Shown here in pieces: positions 1 to 9,512 of a stretch of 64,000 bases of DNA (within the stretch, counting starts at the first letter, position 1; the number at the start of each line of letters is the position of its first letter). A model generated the notes under the pieces. It was given only the letters and a program-made list of their open reading frames with translations, was not told the origin of the DNA and ran no database searches. Origin of the DNA: Streptomyces curacoi (GTDB lineage Bacteria; Actinomycetota; Actinomycetes; Streptomycetales; Streptomycetaceae); assembly GCF_001513975.1 (NCBI RefSeq), contig NZ_KQ947984.1, positions 558,001 through 622,000 of the forward strand, read 5' to 3'. Made by a program: the position numbers and the translations under genes.

Positions 1-565
1 ACTGGCCGGAGGGAGGCTGCGGCTGGAGGCGGCGGTACTGGCCGGAGGGAGGCCGCCGCTGGGGGCGGCACTGCTCGCCGGAAGGGGGCTGCGGCCGGGG
101 GCCGCCGTACTGGCCGGAGCGAGGCTGCGGCTGGGGGCCGCCGTACCAGCCGGAAGAGGGCTGCCGCCGAGGGCCGGATGGCCGGCTGGCGGAGGGCTGC
201 AGCCGGATTCGGGGTGGCTGACCGGCGGAGGGTTGGAGTCCGGCTCCGGGTGACAGGCCGGCCGAGGGTTGCAGGCCGGTTCGGGGTGGCTGACCGACCG
301 AAGCTTGCAGCCCGGTTCGAGGCGGCCGACCGGCTCGTAGGCGCCGCCGGATTCGGGACTGTCGCTGGGGCAAGGACTGCGGCTCGCCACGGGACTCCCG
401 TTCAGCAGAGGACCGCCACTCAGCAGAGGACTGCCGCGCGGCACGAGGCTGCCGCTCGGCCCTCGACCGCCGCCCGGCGCCGGGCTGCCACGCGGTCCCA
501 GGACCCTCACTCGGCAGGGCTTGCCGGGCCGTACCAGCCCTCGGCGCAACTTGCCGACCAGGCAT
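1..565 (-). CDS. Possible partial Pro/Gln/Gly/Tyr-repeat protein, C-terminal side cut by window edge
   Basis: One minus-strand frame is open from an in-frame stop at 1187 to the left edge. Near the edge it reads as a 12-residue repeat, GQYGGPQPQPRS-like, with about 90% GC at third codon positions over roughly 36 codons at 50-155. Further in it becomes LQPSAGQP-type repeats with a weaker bias. Low-complexity proteins of this composition are common in Streptomyces. The start is not known: ATG at 565 is only the nearest in-frame candidate and has no convincing ribosome site. Other frames also look repetitive, so this is a tentative call with no function assigned. Confidence 0.25.
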   Translation of the reverse strand, partial: MPGRQVAPRAGTARQALPSEGPGTAWQPGAGRRSRAERQPRAARQSSAEWRSSAERESRGEPQSLPQRQSRIRRRLRAGRPPRTGLQASVGQPPRTGLQPSAGLSPGAGLQPSAGQPPRIRLQPSASRPSGPRRQPSSGWYGGPQPQPRSGQYGGPRPQPPSGEQCRPQRRPPSGQYRRLQPQPPSGQ

Positions 566-1000
566 GACCGGCTGCACTCGCACACACGGCTGCACTCGAA
601 CAACCGGCTTCTCTTGTACAGCCGGCCCCTCCCGCACGGTCGGCTCTCCCTCGCCGACCGGCTCTCCCTCCACAGCCGGCTCTTCCCGGGCGGCCGACTG
701 CCCCCGCACCAGCGGCTCTCCCCCACCGACCAGCTCTCCTCGCAGGGCGGACTGCTCCCGCCCGCCCGACACTCCCCGCAGGGCCGACTGCTCCCGCCCG
801 CCCGCCTCTCCCCGCCCACCCCCCGACACACGCGAGCCACCGGCCGCCCCCGCATCCAGCGGTGTCCGTCGCACATCCGACGCTCCCCCGCCCGCCCCCG
901 CGGCAGCCCCCTCCGCCCAGCCCGGCTCCCTATCCGGCTCCACCGCCCAGCCCGCCCCCGGCGCACGCTCCGCCCCAGCCACCCCTCCTACGCGGGCGGC
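1..1000. repeat. Degenerate 36-bp (12-codon) tandem repeat region
   Basis: The first kilobase is built from imperfect units of 33-39 bp, mostly 36. Near the left edge, units begin with ACTGGCCGGAGSGAGGC and recur at about 1, 37, 70 and 109. A cleaner pair lies at 741 and 777, where CGCAGGGCSGACTGCTCCCG returns exactly 36 bp later. A period divisible by three suggests a protein repeat, but no frame keeps a consistent third-position GC bias along the whole stretch. The region from 1 to the protease start at 1283 therefore has no gene I can call with confidence. It could be a decayed low-complexity coding sequence or non-coding repeat DNA. Confidence 0.6.
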
Positions 1001-1282
1001 CCACGGTATTCGTACGGCACGTGGTCTTCGGCGCCCCCGTGTTCTGCGGAAGACCCTTCGGGTGACCCGTCGGAAGACACGCATGGTCCCACTGTCCGCC
1101 CGAACCGCTGCGCCCGCGATGTGTGGTGTGCCACCCGGAGGAACCATCGCCCCGGTCCGGGGCGTTTCTCCAGGTGCACGCACGGTTCACGCAGCGTGGC
1201 CGATTCCCTGCGGCGGGCACGCGCGTGCTGATCAACGGGCGCCTCCCACGCGTACTAAGGGGTCCGAGAGAAAGGCGGCTCC

Positions 1283-2467
1283 GTGGACCTGCTCGACATC
1301 CTGCTGTTGCTGGTCGTCCTGGCCTACGCGGCGTCCGGCTACCGGCGCGGGCTGGTGGCCGGCTGCGTCTCGCTGGCCGGTTTCGTGGGCGGCGCGGTGA
1401 TCGGCGTATGGCTGCTGCCATGGATGATGGACCTGGTCACACCGGGTACGACGCAGGCGACGGTGACCGCGGTGCTGACCGTGCTGCTCCCGGCGGTGCT
1501 GGTGCACGAGCTGGCGGGGCGGCTGGCGCTGCGGCTGCGCCGGGAGCTGGACCGGGGGCCGCTCAGGGTGGCCGACGGGATCGGCGGGGCCGTGGCCAAC
1601 TCGGTGGCCGTGCTGATCGTGGCGTGGGTGGCCGCGAGCGTCCTGGCCGCGTCCTCCTCGCCGCTGCTCACGACGGCGATCCGGGACTCCCGGCTGCTCG
1701 GGACCGTGCAGGAGGCGATGCCGGACACGACACCGGCCTGGTTCTCACGGGCCACCTCCGCGCTCACCGAGGCGGGCTTCCCGCAGGTCTTCAACCCGTT
1801 CGAGAACGAGTCGACCGCCGAGGTCGCCAAGCCCTCCGGTGACAGCGTCACGGCGGCGGCGACGAACGCCGCCAAGCGCAGCACGGTCAAGATCGAGGGC
1901 GTCGCGGGCACCCAGGGCCGCGAGGGCAGCGGCTTCGTGTACGCGCCGCGGCATGTGATGACCAACGCCCATGTGGTGGCCGGCATCGATGAGCCGGGCG
2001 TGCGGGTCGGCGGCGTGGGGCGGTCGTACGAGTCGCGGGTGGTGCTCTTCGACCCGCAGCGGGACGTGGCCGTGCTGTACGTGCCCGATCTGCGCGCCCC
2101 CGTCCTGCGGTTCGACGACGCCGCCACGCGCGGCGACTCGGCGGTCGTGGCGGGCTATCCGGAGGACGGCGACCTGAACCTCCAGGCGGCGACGGTCGCG
2201 AACCGGGTGCGGGCGACGGGCCAGAACATCTACAGCGACGAGACCGTCACCCGCGAGATCTACTCGATACGCTCCACCGTCCGCCCCGGCAACTCCGGCG
2301 GCCCGCTGCTGACCACGGACGGCAAGGTGTTCGGCGTCGTCTTCGCCCGCTCCACCTCCGACGACGAGACGGGCTATGTCCTGACCGCGGCCGAGGTCGC
2401 CTCCGACGCGCAGCGCGCGGCGAAGGCGACGGCGCCGGTGGACACGGGGGACCTCGTCACGTCGTGA
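1283..2467 (+). CDS. MarP-like membrane-anchored serine protease (CvpA domain + trypsin-like domain)
   Basis: The 394-residue protein has an N-terminal CvpA-type membrane domain (about residues 1-130, four hydrophobic segments) followed by a chymotrypsin-fold protease domain. The catalytic triad is readable: His230 in TNAHVV, Asp261 in RDVAVL and Ser338 in GNSGGPL. This is the architecture and length of mycobacterial MarP (Rv3671c), a periplasmic protease needed for acid and oxidative stress survival; that role here is inferred. The GTG start at 1283 is chosen because AGAAAGG lies just upstream and the protein begins with the hydrophobic MDLLDILLLL run expected of CvpA. It stands alone, reading toward a convergent GNAT gene. 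Confidence 0.9.
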   Translation: MDLLDILLLLVVLAYAASGYRRGLVAGCVSLAGFVGGAVIGVWLLPWMMDLVTPGTTQATVTAVLTVLLPAVLVHELAGRLALRLRRELDRGPLRVADGIGGAVANSVAVLIVAWVAASVLAASSSPLLTTAIRDSRLLGTVQEAMPDTTPAWFSRATSALTEAGFPQVFNPFENESTAEVAKPSGDSVTAAATNAAKRSTVKIEGVAGTQGREGSGFVYAPRHVMTNAHVVAGIDEPGVRVGGVGRSYESRVVLFDPQRDVAVLYVPDLRAPVLRFDDAATRGDSAVVAGYPEDGDLNLQAATVANRVRATGQNIYSDETVTREIYSIRSTVRPGNSGGPLLTTDGKVFGVVFARSTSDDETGYVLTAAEVASDAQRAAKATAPVDTGDLVTS

Positions 2468-2560
2468 CGCTACCGTTCCGTCGTCTCCGTCTCCGTCTCC
2501 GTCGCCCCAGCCGCCCCGCCGTCTCCGCCGCCCCCGTCGTCTCCGTCGTCGACGGCCAGG

Positions 2561-3061
2561 TCAGAGACCGCGCCCCATGAACACGTCGTCCACGTACTCC
2601 CCGCCCAGGAGGAACTCCTCGGGCAGCACTCCCTCCACCACGAACCCCTCGGACTCGTACAGCTTGCGGGCCGGTGTGTTGTGGGCGAGGACGCGCAGGG
2701 TGACACGACGGGCACCCCCGCGCCGGGCCTCCTCCAGGGCCGCGCGGATCAACGCCCGGCCGACTCCTCGACCGCGCGCCTCGTCGGAGACGGCGAGACC
2801 CTGGATCTGCCGCACATGCGCGTTGGACGCGAGCGGGGTGGGGAATCCCAGGCGGACGTAACCGACGATCCGGCGGTCGAGTTCGGCGACCAGACAGCCG
2901 TCCGGCGAGTGACGCTCGCTGAAGAAGGGCGGATACGGCGGCTGCGGCTTCGGCGTTACCGCGTGCAGGTACGACCACGTGAGACGGTCGAGCTCGGCCA
3001 GTTCCTCGTCGTCGTCCGGAAGAGCGGCGCGTATGTGCGGCGGCTGGATCATGTCGGGCAT
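2561..3061 (-). CDS. GNAT family N-acetyltransferase
   Basis: This 166-residue protein has the GNAT fold from end to end. The acetyl-CoA pyrophosphate-binding loop RGRGVG is at about residues 96-101, after the beta strand IQGLAVS. The later HNTPARKLYESEGF segment is the usual motif B region. The substrate is unknown. A GTG three codons earlier (3070) would also be open, but AGGGTGG sits five bases before the ATG at 3061, so that start is preferred. The gene is divergent from the epimerase at 3131, and the roughly 70-bp gap must hold both promoters. Confidence 0.85.
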   Translation of the reverse strand: MPDMIQPPHIRAALPDDDEELAELDRLTWSYLHAVTPKPQPPYPPFFSERHSPDGCLVAELDRRIVGYVRLGFPTPLASNAHVRQIQGLAVSDEARGRGVGRALIRAALEEARRGGARRVTLRVLAHNTPARKLYESEGFVVEGVLPEEFLLGGEYVDDVFMGRGL

Positions 3062-3130
3062 GAGCGCCACCCTACGACCGGGGGCGGGATACCGACCGGG
3101 GTTTTATACGCGCACCGGCAGGATGGTTTC

Positions 3131-4030
3131 ATGGAACATTCAAGAATCGCGGTGGCCGGCTCCTCCGGCCTGATCGGCAGCGCCCTGGTGCGGTCCCTGG
3201 TCGCGGACGGCCACGAGGTGCTGCGTCTGGTGCGGCGGACTCCCGGAGCGGCCGACGAGCTCCAATGGGACCCCGAGCGGAAGTACGTGGACGCCGCGGG
3301 GCTCGCCGGATGCGACGTCGTGGTCAATCTGGCCGGGGCGAACGTGGGTTCGCGGCGCTGGACGGAGGCGTACAAGGCGCGGCTCCGGCGCGGCCGGGTG
3401 CTGGGCACGGCGGCGCTCGCGGAGGCGATGGCCGCGCTGGACACTCCGCCGCGGGTCTTCGTGAACGGCAGCGCGATCGGCTACTACGGCGACACCGGTG
3501 AGCGGGCCGTCGACGAGAGCGCCCCGCCCGGGGAGGGTTTCCTGCCGTCGCTGGTCAAGGAGTGGGAGGGCGCCGCGGCGCCCGCGCAGGATGCGGGCGT
3601 ACGGACGGTGTTCCCGCGCACGGGGCTGGTGGTGGCCCGGCACGGCGGGGCCTGGGGGCGGCTGTTCCCGCTGTTCAAGGCCGGGCTCGGCGGACGGATG
3701 GGGGACGGGCGGCAGTACTGGTCGTTCGTCTCGCTGCACGACGAGGTGGCCGCGATCCGGCATCTGATCGACACCGACGGTCTGTCGGGGCCGTTCAATG
3801 TGACCGCGCCACAGCCGCTGACGAACCGTGAGATCACCGAGGCCATGGGGCGGGTGCTGCACCGCCCGACGCTCTTCGCGGTGCCGGCGCCCGTGCTGCG
3901 GGCCGTGCTGGGTGAGATGGCCGGCGATGTGCTGGGCAGTCAGCGGGTGCTGCCCAGGCGCCTGCTGGAGTCCGGCTTCACATTCGCGTTCCCCGAGATC
4001 GAGGCGGCGATCCGGGCGGCCACCGAGTGA
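3131..4030 (+). CDS. TIGR01777-family NAD(P)-dependent epimerase/SDR protein
   Basis: The 299-residue protein starts with a Rossmann fold: glycines at 10, 13 and 16 in AGSSGLIG. It carries the SDR active-site region NGSAIGYYGD and a C-terminal domain (roughly residues 220-299) with PRRLLESGFTF, typical of TIGR01777 proteins (E. coli YfcH type, plant Giant Chloroplast 1). Members are thought to be NADP-binding sugar-nucleotide-epimerase-like proteins, with no firmly known substrate. The ATG at 3131 is used because the Rossmann strand begins five residues later; GGCAGGA lies upstream. Length is normal for the family. Confidence 0.9.
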   Translation: MEHSRIAVAGSSGLIGSALVRSLVADGHEVLRLVRRTPGAADELQWDPERKYVDAAGLAGCDVVVNLAGANVGSRRWTEAYKARLRRGRVLGTAALAEAMAALDTPPRVFVNGSAIGYYGDTGERAVDESAPPGEGFLPSLVKEWEGAAAPAQDAGVRTVFPRTGLVVARHGGAWGRLFPLFKAGLGGRMGDGRQYWSFVSLHDEVAAIRHLIDTDGLSGPFNVTAPQPLTNREITEAMGRVLHRPTLFAVPAPVLRAVLGEMAGDVLGSQRVLPRRLLESGFTFAFPEIEAAIRAATE

Positions 4031-4200
4031 CGGCCGAGCGATCGCCAGCGTCCGTATGCGACCACCGTGCGACCGTGCTCTGTCGATGCGCGACTGTTCT
4101 TGACCGATCTCGGCCCTAACCTCGTCCCGAACTCGGGTATTCCCGGAGCCTGTTGGGGGCATGACGTCTCCACCGGCCGCGCAACCTCGAGGAGGGGCAC

Positions 4201-5580
4201 GTGCTTGAGCCCGCGTACCAGGCGGACGTCGTCATCGTGGGAGCCGGGGTCGCCGGTCTCTCCGCGGCGCATCGGCTGACCAGCGCAGGAGTAACGACCG
4301 CGGTCCTGGAGGCCGCCCCTTACGCGGGCGGCCGAATGTCGACCGAGAAGATCGACGGGTTCCGGCTCGACCGGATCGGACAGCTCCTTTCGACGTCGTA
4401 TCCCGAACTACGGCTGACTCCCGGCCTCGACACGATGGCGCTGCGCGCCTTCGCGCCGGGCGTACTGCTGCACAGCGACGGGCGCCGGCAGCGCGCGGGC
4501 GCGTTGGCGACCCCGAGCGCACGGCGCGCGAGGGGCGCACTGCACGCGGTGCGCGCCCTGGCAAGCGCCCCTCGGGCGGCGTCCGTGCGGGGTGTTCCGG
4601 GGCAGTCGTCCGTGCCCAGGGCGCGTACGGGCGCCCCGCTCGGTACCGCCGTCGACCAGGCCCGGCTCGGCGCCGCGCTCGCCCGCCTCGCCGGCGCGCC
4701 GGTCGAACGGCTGCTGGCCCGCCCCGAGTCGTCGGCCGCGCAGGCCCTCGCGGCGCGGGGCGTTCCGGCGCGCACCATCGACGGTTTCCTGCGGCCGCTG
4801 CTCGCCGCGCTGCTGTGCGATCCGGAGCTGACGACGTCCAGCCGGTGCGCGGATCTCGCGCTGCGCTCCTTCGCCGGCGGGCGGTTGTGCGTGCCCGAGG
4901 GCGGCGCCGAGGCACTGCCCGAGCTGCTGGCGCGCGCCCTGCCGCCGGGCACCGTGCACACCGGCGTGCGGGTCACGTCGATCGCCACGACGTCGGTGAC
5001 CACCGCGGAGCACGGCGAGATACGCTGCCGGGCCGTCCTGCTCGCGACGGACGCCAGGACCGCCGCCGAGTTGCTGCCGGGCCTGCGTGTACCGGACTTC
5101 CATCCGGTCACGGTCGTCCACCACACGACGGACGAGCCGCCGGCGACCGGCGCCTCGCTGCTGCTCGACGCCGACCGGGGCGGCCCGGTCGCCCATACGG
5201 CGGTGATCAGCCAGGTCGACCCGAGCCGCGCGCCGGCGGGCCGGGCGCTCGTCTCGTCGACGGTCCTCGGCACACCGCCGCCCGACATCGACACGGCCGT
5301 ACGCAGGCACCTGTCCCGCCTCTACGGCACGTCCACGGCACGCTGGGAGACCCTCGCCGTGCACCACACCCCCGAGGCCGTGCCCGCGATGCGCCCACCG
5401 CACGACCTGCGCCGCCCGGTGCGGCTGCTGGCGGGCCTGTACGTGTGCGGCGACCACCGGGACACCAGCACGGTGCAGGGCGCCCTGCACTCGGCCCACC
5501 GGGCCGCCTCGGCGATCCTGACGGACCTCGGGGCGGCCGGGTCCCTGCACCGGGCGGAGCCGTTGCGGGCGGCGGCCTGA
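4201..5580 (+). CDS. FAD-dependent oxidoreductase (amine-oxidase/protoporphyrinogen-oxidase-like)
   Basis: The 459-residue protein opens with a dinucleotide-binding motif GAGVAGLSAAHRL (Gly14, 16, 19). It ends with a flavin-binding C-terminal segment (LYVCGDHRDTSTVQGALHSA) typical of the flavin amine oxidase/phytoene desaturase superfamily. The substrate is not recognisable; the enzyme may be a desaturase or amine oxidase. GTG at 4201 is chosen because GAGGAGGGGC ends just before it and the FAD motif follows at the usual distance. The gene reads convergently into the NsdA-like regulator with only 14 bp between the stops. Confidence 0.85.
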   Translation: MLEPAYQADVVIVGAGVAGLSAAHRLTSAGVTTAVLEAAPYAGGRMSTEKIDGFRLDRIGQLLSTSYPELRLTPGLDTMALRAFAPGVLLHSDGRRQRAGALATPSARRARGALHAVRALASAPRAASVRGVPGQSSVPRARTGAPLGTAVDQARLGAALARLAGAPVERLLARPESSAAQALAARGVPARTIDGFLRPLLAALLCDPELTTSSRCADLALRSFAGGRLCVPEGGAEALPELLARALPPGTVHTGVRVTSIATTSVTTAEHGEIRCRAVLLATDARTAAELLPGLRVPDFHPVTVVHHTTDEPPATGASLLLDADRGGPVAHTAVISQVDPSRAPAGRALVSSTVLGTPPPDIDTAVRRHLSRLYGTSTARWETLAVHHTPEAVPAMRPPHDLRRPVRLLAGLYVCGDHRDTSTVQGALHSAHRAASAILTDLGAAGSLHRAEPLRAAA

Positions 5581-5594
5581 AGCACCCTTACCCC

Positions 5595-7070
5595 TTACCC
5601 CAACGCAGCGACCTTGTCGCGATACCCCCGCACCGGCGCCGCGTCCCGATACGGCTCCAGCCTCCGCTCGAAGTCCCTGACGTACTCGATCGCCCGCACC
5701 GACCGCATCTCCGCGGCCTGCCCGGCGGCCTCCGCGCCGAGCGAGCAGGCCTGGTCGAGCTCGCCCAGGCCCAGACGCGCGGAGGCGAGGACGACGCGGC
5801 AGAAGAGGCGGCTGCGGGCGTAGGCGGGGGCGCGCAGTTGCAGGGAGCGTTCGGCGTGCTGGGCCGCCGCGCGGAACTGCTGCAGGTCGCGGTGGCAGTG
5901 GCCGAACTCGTCGGCGAGCTGTGCCTCGTCGAAGAAGCGCGCCCAGTACGGGACGTCGTCGCCGGGGCGGGCGGCCTCCAGGGCGCGTTCGGCCCGCACG
6001 AGGGAGGCCGTACAGGCGCGCACCTCGCCCAGTACGCCGTGTCCGCGCGCCTCGCACGCGTGCAGCAGGGCCTGCACGACCGGCGGGGCGCTGGTGCCCA
6101 CCCCCTGCTGGGCCACGCGCGCCAGCTGGACGGCCTCGCGGCCGTGGCCCAGGTAGACGGCCTGGCGGCTCATGGTGACCAGGACGTAGGAGCCGTAGGC
6201 CCGGTCCCCGGCGGCCTGGGCGAGGCGCAGCGCCTGGACGAAGTAGCGCTGCGCGAGACCGTGCGCGGCGATGTCGTACGACGTCCAGCCCGCGAGCCTG
6301 GTGAGGTCGGCGGCCGCGGCGAACAGCCGGCGGCCGGTCTGCTCGCCGTAGGTGCCCCGCAGCATCGGCTCGCACTCGTGCTCCAGGTAGCGCACGAGGG
6401 CCTGCCGGGCGTGGCCGCCGCCGTACATGTCGTCCAGGGAGCGGAACAGCTCGCCGACCGAGCGCAGCGCGGCGATGTCACCGCCGGTGACCCGCTGTCC
6501 GGGACCGCGTTCGGCCTGGCCGCGCTGGCGGGCGGACGGTCCGCCCTGTTCGGGCGCAACCGAGAACTTGGGGGCGGCGGGACGGCCCTGGCTGGGGACG
6601 CGGGCGAGGGGCTCGCCGCGGGCGACCTTCTCGTCGGCGCGGCCGATCAGCCAGTCCCGGCTGGGCACGACGAGGCCGGCCGGGGTGAAGGCGATCTTGC
6701 GGAGCTCGGCGTGACTGCCGGAGTCCTTGCGCCACAGGCCGCTGACGATGTCCACGGCCTCCTCGGGGGTCGCGGCGAACTCCAGCCCCGCGTACACGGG
6801 CGCGCAGGCGTCGAGGCCGAGGTCCTGGGCGGTGAGCCGACGGCCGAGGCGGCGGGTGAAGACCTCGGCGATGAGGGCGGGGGTCGTGCCGCGCGGCTGC
6901 TGCCCGCGCAGCCAGCGGGTGACCGATGTCTTGTCGTATCTGAGATCAAGCCCGTGTTCGAGGCCGAGCTGGTCCACCCGGCGGGCGAGACCCGCGTTGG
7001 AGAATCCCGCTTCTGCGATGAGCGCGGCGAGCTGGCGGTTGGGAGTGCGCTGCGCGGGTCGTTCCGTCAT
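5595..7070 (-). CDS. NsdA-like HTH-TPR regulatory protein
   Basis: The 491-residue protein has an N-terminal helix-turn-helix-like segment (about residues 10-75, with KTSVTRWLRGQQPRG as the likely recognition region) and a long alpha-helical, tetratricopeptide-like second half. That arrangement matches the NsdA family of Streptomyces regulators, where NsdA itself negatively affects differentiation and antibiotic production. The role of this paralogue is inferred only from family. The ATG at 7070 (MTERPAQRTPNRQ) is preferred over an open extension to 7220 because GGAGA lies about ten bases upstream and family members start there. It is transcribed divergently from lipB. Confidence 0.82.
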   Translation of the reverse strand: MTERPAQRTPNRQLAALIAEAGFSNAGLARRVDQLGLEHGLDLRYDKTSVTRWLRGQQPRGTTPALIAEVFTRRLGRRLTAQDLGLDACAPVYAGLEFAATPEEAVDIVSGLWRKDSGSHAELRKIAFTPAGLVVPSRDWLIGRADEKVARGEPLARVPSQGRPAAPKFSVAPEQGGPSARQRGQAERGPGQRVTGGDIAALRSVGELFRSLDDMYGGGHARQALVRYLEHECEPMLRGTYGEQTGRRLFAAAADLTRLAGWTSYDIAAHGLAQRYFVQALRLAQAAGDRAYGSYVLVTMSRQAVYLGHGREAVQLARVAQQGVGTSAPPVVQALLHACEARGHGVLGEVRACTASLVRAERALEAARPGDDVPYWARFFDEAQLADEFGHCHRDLQQFRAAAQHAERSLQLRAPAYARSRLFCRVVLASARLGLGELDQACSLGAEAAGQAAEMRSVRAIEYVRDFERRLEPYRDAAPVRGYRDKVAALG

Positions 7071-7350
7071 CTGCGGTGCGGTCTCCTGCCTTTCGGGCCT
7101 CGCTGGGCCACTTGGCCGCTGCGGTGCCCGGATTGCCGGTGAGCAGCCCTTTTGGCCTCTCGAACGGCGCGAATGTAGCGGAGAGTAAGCAGCCGATCGC
7201 ACATTTCCCCACCCATTCATCCGATCGTGTGAGGATTGCCCTACCGAGCTGACGCGGGGCCGCGCGGCATCACCCGAACGAGCCGGTCGTACAGTGGCGT
7301 GGGCACGCTTTGTGCCTTACGACCTTCCAGGGCTTCCAAGGAGGCTTGCC

Positions 7351-8148
7351 GTGAGTGAGTTGCGGTTCGTCCGCATGGGCTTCGGCGCGGACGCCGTCGA
7401 GTACCAGCAGGCGTGGGACGAGCAGCGCCGGGTGCACGCGGCGCGGTTCGCGGACGAGATCCCCGACACGGTCCTGCTGCTCGAACACCCTCCGGTCTAT
7501 ACGGCGGGCCGGCGCACGGCGGACAACGAACGCCCCCTGGACGGCACGCCGGTCATCGACGTGGACCGCGGCGGCAAGATCACCTGGCACGGCCCGGGCC
7601 AGCTGGTCGGCTACCCGATCCAGAAGCTGCCGCGCCCCGTGGACGTCGTCGCCCACGTGCGCCGCCTGGAGGAGGCCCTGATCCGCACCTGCGCCGAGTT
7701 CGGTCTGGAGACCACCCGGGTCGAGGGGCGCAGCGGCGTGTGGGTCCTGGGCGACCCGGTGGAGCAGCGCCCGGCGCTCGGCGGTCTGTCCCTGGACTTC
7801 GACCCCCGGCTGCAGGACGAGGAGTTCGACCCGCGCCTGAACGGCCCCGAGTACGCGCCCTCCAACGCCGGCCAGCGGCGCGAGGACCGCAAGATCGCGG
7901 CGATCGGGATCCGGGTCGCGAAGGGGGTCACGATGCACGGCTTCGCGCTGAATGTGAACCCGGACAACAAATGGTTCGACCGGATCATCCCCTGCGGGAT
8001 CCGTGACGCGGGGGTCGCCTCGCTGGCGGGGGAACTCGGCCGGGACGTGACCATCGACGAGGTCCTGCCAGTGGTCGAGCGGCACCTGAAGGACGTACTG
8101 GAGAACGCGGACCTGAAGCCGCGGGAGGTCGAGAAGGCCTCCGCCTGA
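7351..8148 (+). CDS. lipB: Octanoyl-[acyl-carrier-protein]:protein N-octanoyltransferase LipB
   Basis: LipB moves octanoate from acyl carrier protein to a lysine of lipoyl domains, the first step of lipoate synthesis. The 265-residue product shows the family signature [18 protein letters not shown] (about 73-90), the catalytic Lys181 in DRKIAAIG and Cys215 in IPCGIRDAG. An acidic, proline-containing insertion of about 40 residues (roughly 135-175) lies between the signature and the catalytic lysine. The GTG at 7351 is used because AAGGAGG lies six bases before it. lipA follows after about 107 bp on the same strand, so the two act in one pathway and may be co-transcribed. Confidence 0.96.
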   Translation: MSELRFVRMGFGADAVEYQQAWDEQRRVHAARFADEIPDTVLLLEHPPVYTAGRRTADNERPLDGTPVIDVDRGGKITWHGPGQLVGYPIQKLPRPVDVVAHVRRLEEALIRTCAEFGLETTRVEGRSGVWVLGDPVEQRPALGGLSLDFDPRLQDEEFDPRLNGPEYAPSNAGQRREDRKIAAIGIRVAKGVTMHGFALNVNPDNKWFDRIIPCGIRDAGVASLAGELGRDVTIDEVLPVVERHLKDVLENADLKPREVEKASA

Positions 8149-8255
8149 GGCAGGGAATGGACCCCGGGGCCCACAGGTTGGCCTCACCGGATGGGCCCAT
8201 CAAACACGGGCGTACCCTGGGGTGCGCCGAAGAATCGAAGCTACAGGGAGCCGAC

Positions 8256-9221
8256 GTGTCCGCAGTCTCACCCGACGGACGCAAGATGCTGCGCCTGGAG
8301 GTCCGCAACAGCCAGACCCCCATCGAGCGCAAGCCCGAGTGGATCAAGACCCGGGCGAAAATGGGCCCCGAGTACACGAAGATGCAGAACCTCGTGAAGA
8401 GCGAGGGCCTGCACACCGTCTGCCAGGAAGCCGGCTGCCCCAACATCTACGAGTGCTGGGAGGACCGTGAGGCGACCTTCCTCATCGGCGGCGACCAGTG
8501 CACCCGGCGCTGCGACTTCTGCCAGATCGACACCGGCAAGCCCGAGGCGCTCGACCGGGACGAGCCGCGCCGCGTCGGCGAGTCCGTGGTCACCATGGAC
8601 CTGAACTACGCCACCATCACCGGCGTCGCCCGCGACGACCTCCCCGACGGCGGTGCCTGGCTGTACGCCGAGACGGTCCGCCAGATCCACGAGCAGACCG
8701 CCTCCCGCGAGGCCGGCCGCACCAAGGTCGAGCTGCTCGCCCCCGACTTCAACGCCGTGCCGGAGCTGCTCCAGGAGGTCTTCGCCTCCCGCCCCGAGGT
8801 CTTCGCGCACAACGTCGAGACGGTGCCCCGGATCTTCAAGCGCATCCGCCCGGGCTTCCGCTACGAGCGCTCCCTGAAGGTCATCACCGAGGCCCGCGAC
8901 TACGGCCTGGTCACCAAGTCGAACCTCATCCTCGGCATGGGCGAGACCCGCGAGGAGGTCAGCGAGGCGCTCAGGCAGCTGCACGACGCCGGGTGCGAGC
9001 TGGTCACCATCACGCAGTACCTGCGGCCCTCCGTGCGGCACCACCCCGTGGAGCGCTGGGTCAAGCCGCAGGAGTTCGTGGAGCTGAAGGAGGAGGCCGA
9101 GCAGATCGGCTTCTCCGGTGTGATGTCCGGCCCGCTGGTGCGGTCCTCGTACCGCGCCGGGCGGCTGTACCGGATGGCCGTCGAGAAGCGTGGGAGCTAC
9201 GTCGCCTCGCAGGCCGTCTGA
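8256..9221 (+). CDS. lipA: Lipoyl synthase LipA (radical SAM)
   Basis: LipA inserts two sulfur atoms into protein-bound octanoate. The 321-residue protein has both iron-sulfur motifs. The auxiliary cluster cysteines are Cys56, Cys61 and Cys67 ([12 protein letters not shown]). The radical-SAM CxxxCxxC is Cys82, Cys86 and Cys89 (CTRRCDFC). GTG at 8256 follows GGGAG and gives the usual length; an open extension upstream to 8157 is not conserved-looking. It lies behind lipB, consistent with a lipoylation unit serving pyruvate and oxoglutarate dehydrogenases and glycine cleavage. Confidence 0.97.
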   Translation: MSAVSPDGRKMLRLEVRNSQTPIERKPEWIKTRAKMGPEYTKMQNLVKSEGLHTVCQEAGCPNIYECWEDREATFLIGGDQCTRRCDFCQIDTGKPEALDRDEPRRVGESVVTMDLNYATITGVARDDLPDGGAWLYAETVRQIHEQTASREAGRTKVELLAPDFNAVPELLQEVFASRPEVFAHNVETVPRIFKRIRPGFRYERSLKVITEARDYGLVTKSNLILGMGETREEVSEALRQLHDAGCELVTITQYLRPSVRHHPVERWVKPQEFVELKEEAEQIGFSGVMSGPLVRSSYRAGRLYRMAVEKRGSYVASQAV

Positions 9222-9403
9222 CGGCCGTACGGCCACACCCTCCACTGGCCCTCCGCTGGCACGGAGTGCCATTGCCTCGTGTGAATCCGAGCACAAGCGC
9301 TTACTGATCAGTAGCGGCCGATCGACGCGGCTCTGGGGCGTCCCCGCAGGTGGGGATGCCATCAGGGCCGCGTCAAGGTTTTGGCGCCACGAATCAAGGC
9401 TTC

Positions 9404-9444
9404 ATTGGTGTTTGACCGGTCGGTCACGCCCTGGTAACACCAAT
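9404..9444 (+). promoter_or_regulatory. Promoter inside a nested palindrome, upstream of the small ORF at 9513
   Basis: TTGACC (9412-9417) and TAACAC (9435-9440) are separated by exactly 17 bp, a good sigma-70 (HrdB-like) promoter. The -35 is part of a 14-bp palindrome TGACCGGTCGGTCA (9413-9426). The whole is framed by perfect 9-bp arms ATTGGTGTT (9404-9412) and AACACCAAT (9436-9444). Such symmetry over both promoter elements is what a repressor operator looks like. The regulator is not identified. The rest of the 290-bp gap after lipA shows no gene. Confidence 0.6.
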
Positions 9445-9512
9445 CAGTGACGCTGGTTGTACACCCTGTGCACCGCTCACCAGAGCCGCCATCCCGAGGG
9501 GGGACCTCCATC

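Noticed and set aside
178-1231. Several plus-strand open frames in the left-edge repeat region
   Set aside because: None has a ribosome site or consistent codon bias; they read as Arg/Pro/Ser-rich noise from the 36-bp repeats.
4100-4122. TTGACC followed by TAACCT before the FAD oxidoreductase
   Set aside because: The spacer is only 11 bp, too short for a sigma-70 promoter.
4408-7142. Long overlapping open frames on both strands across the FAD oxidoreductase and NsdA-like genes
   Set aside because: They overlap recognised proteins in other frames and lack domains, ribosome sites and codon bias.
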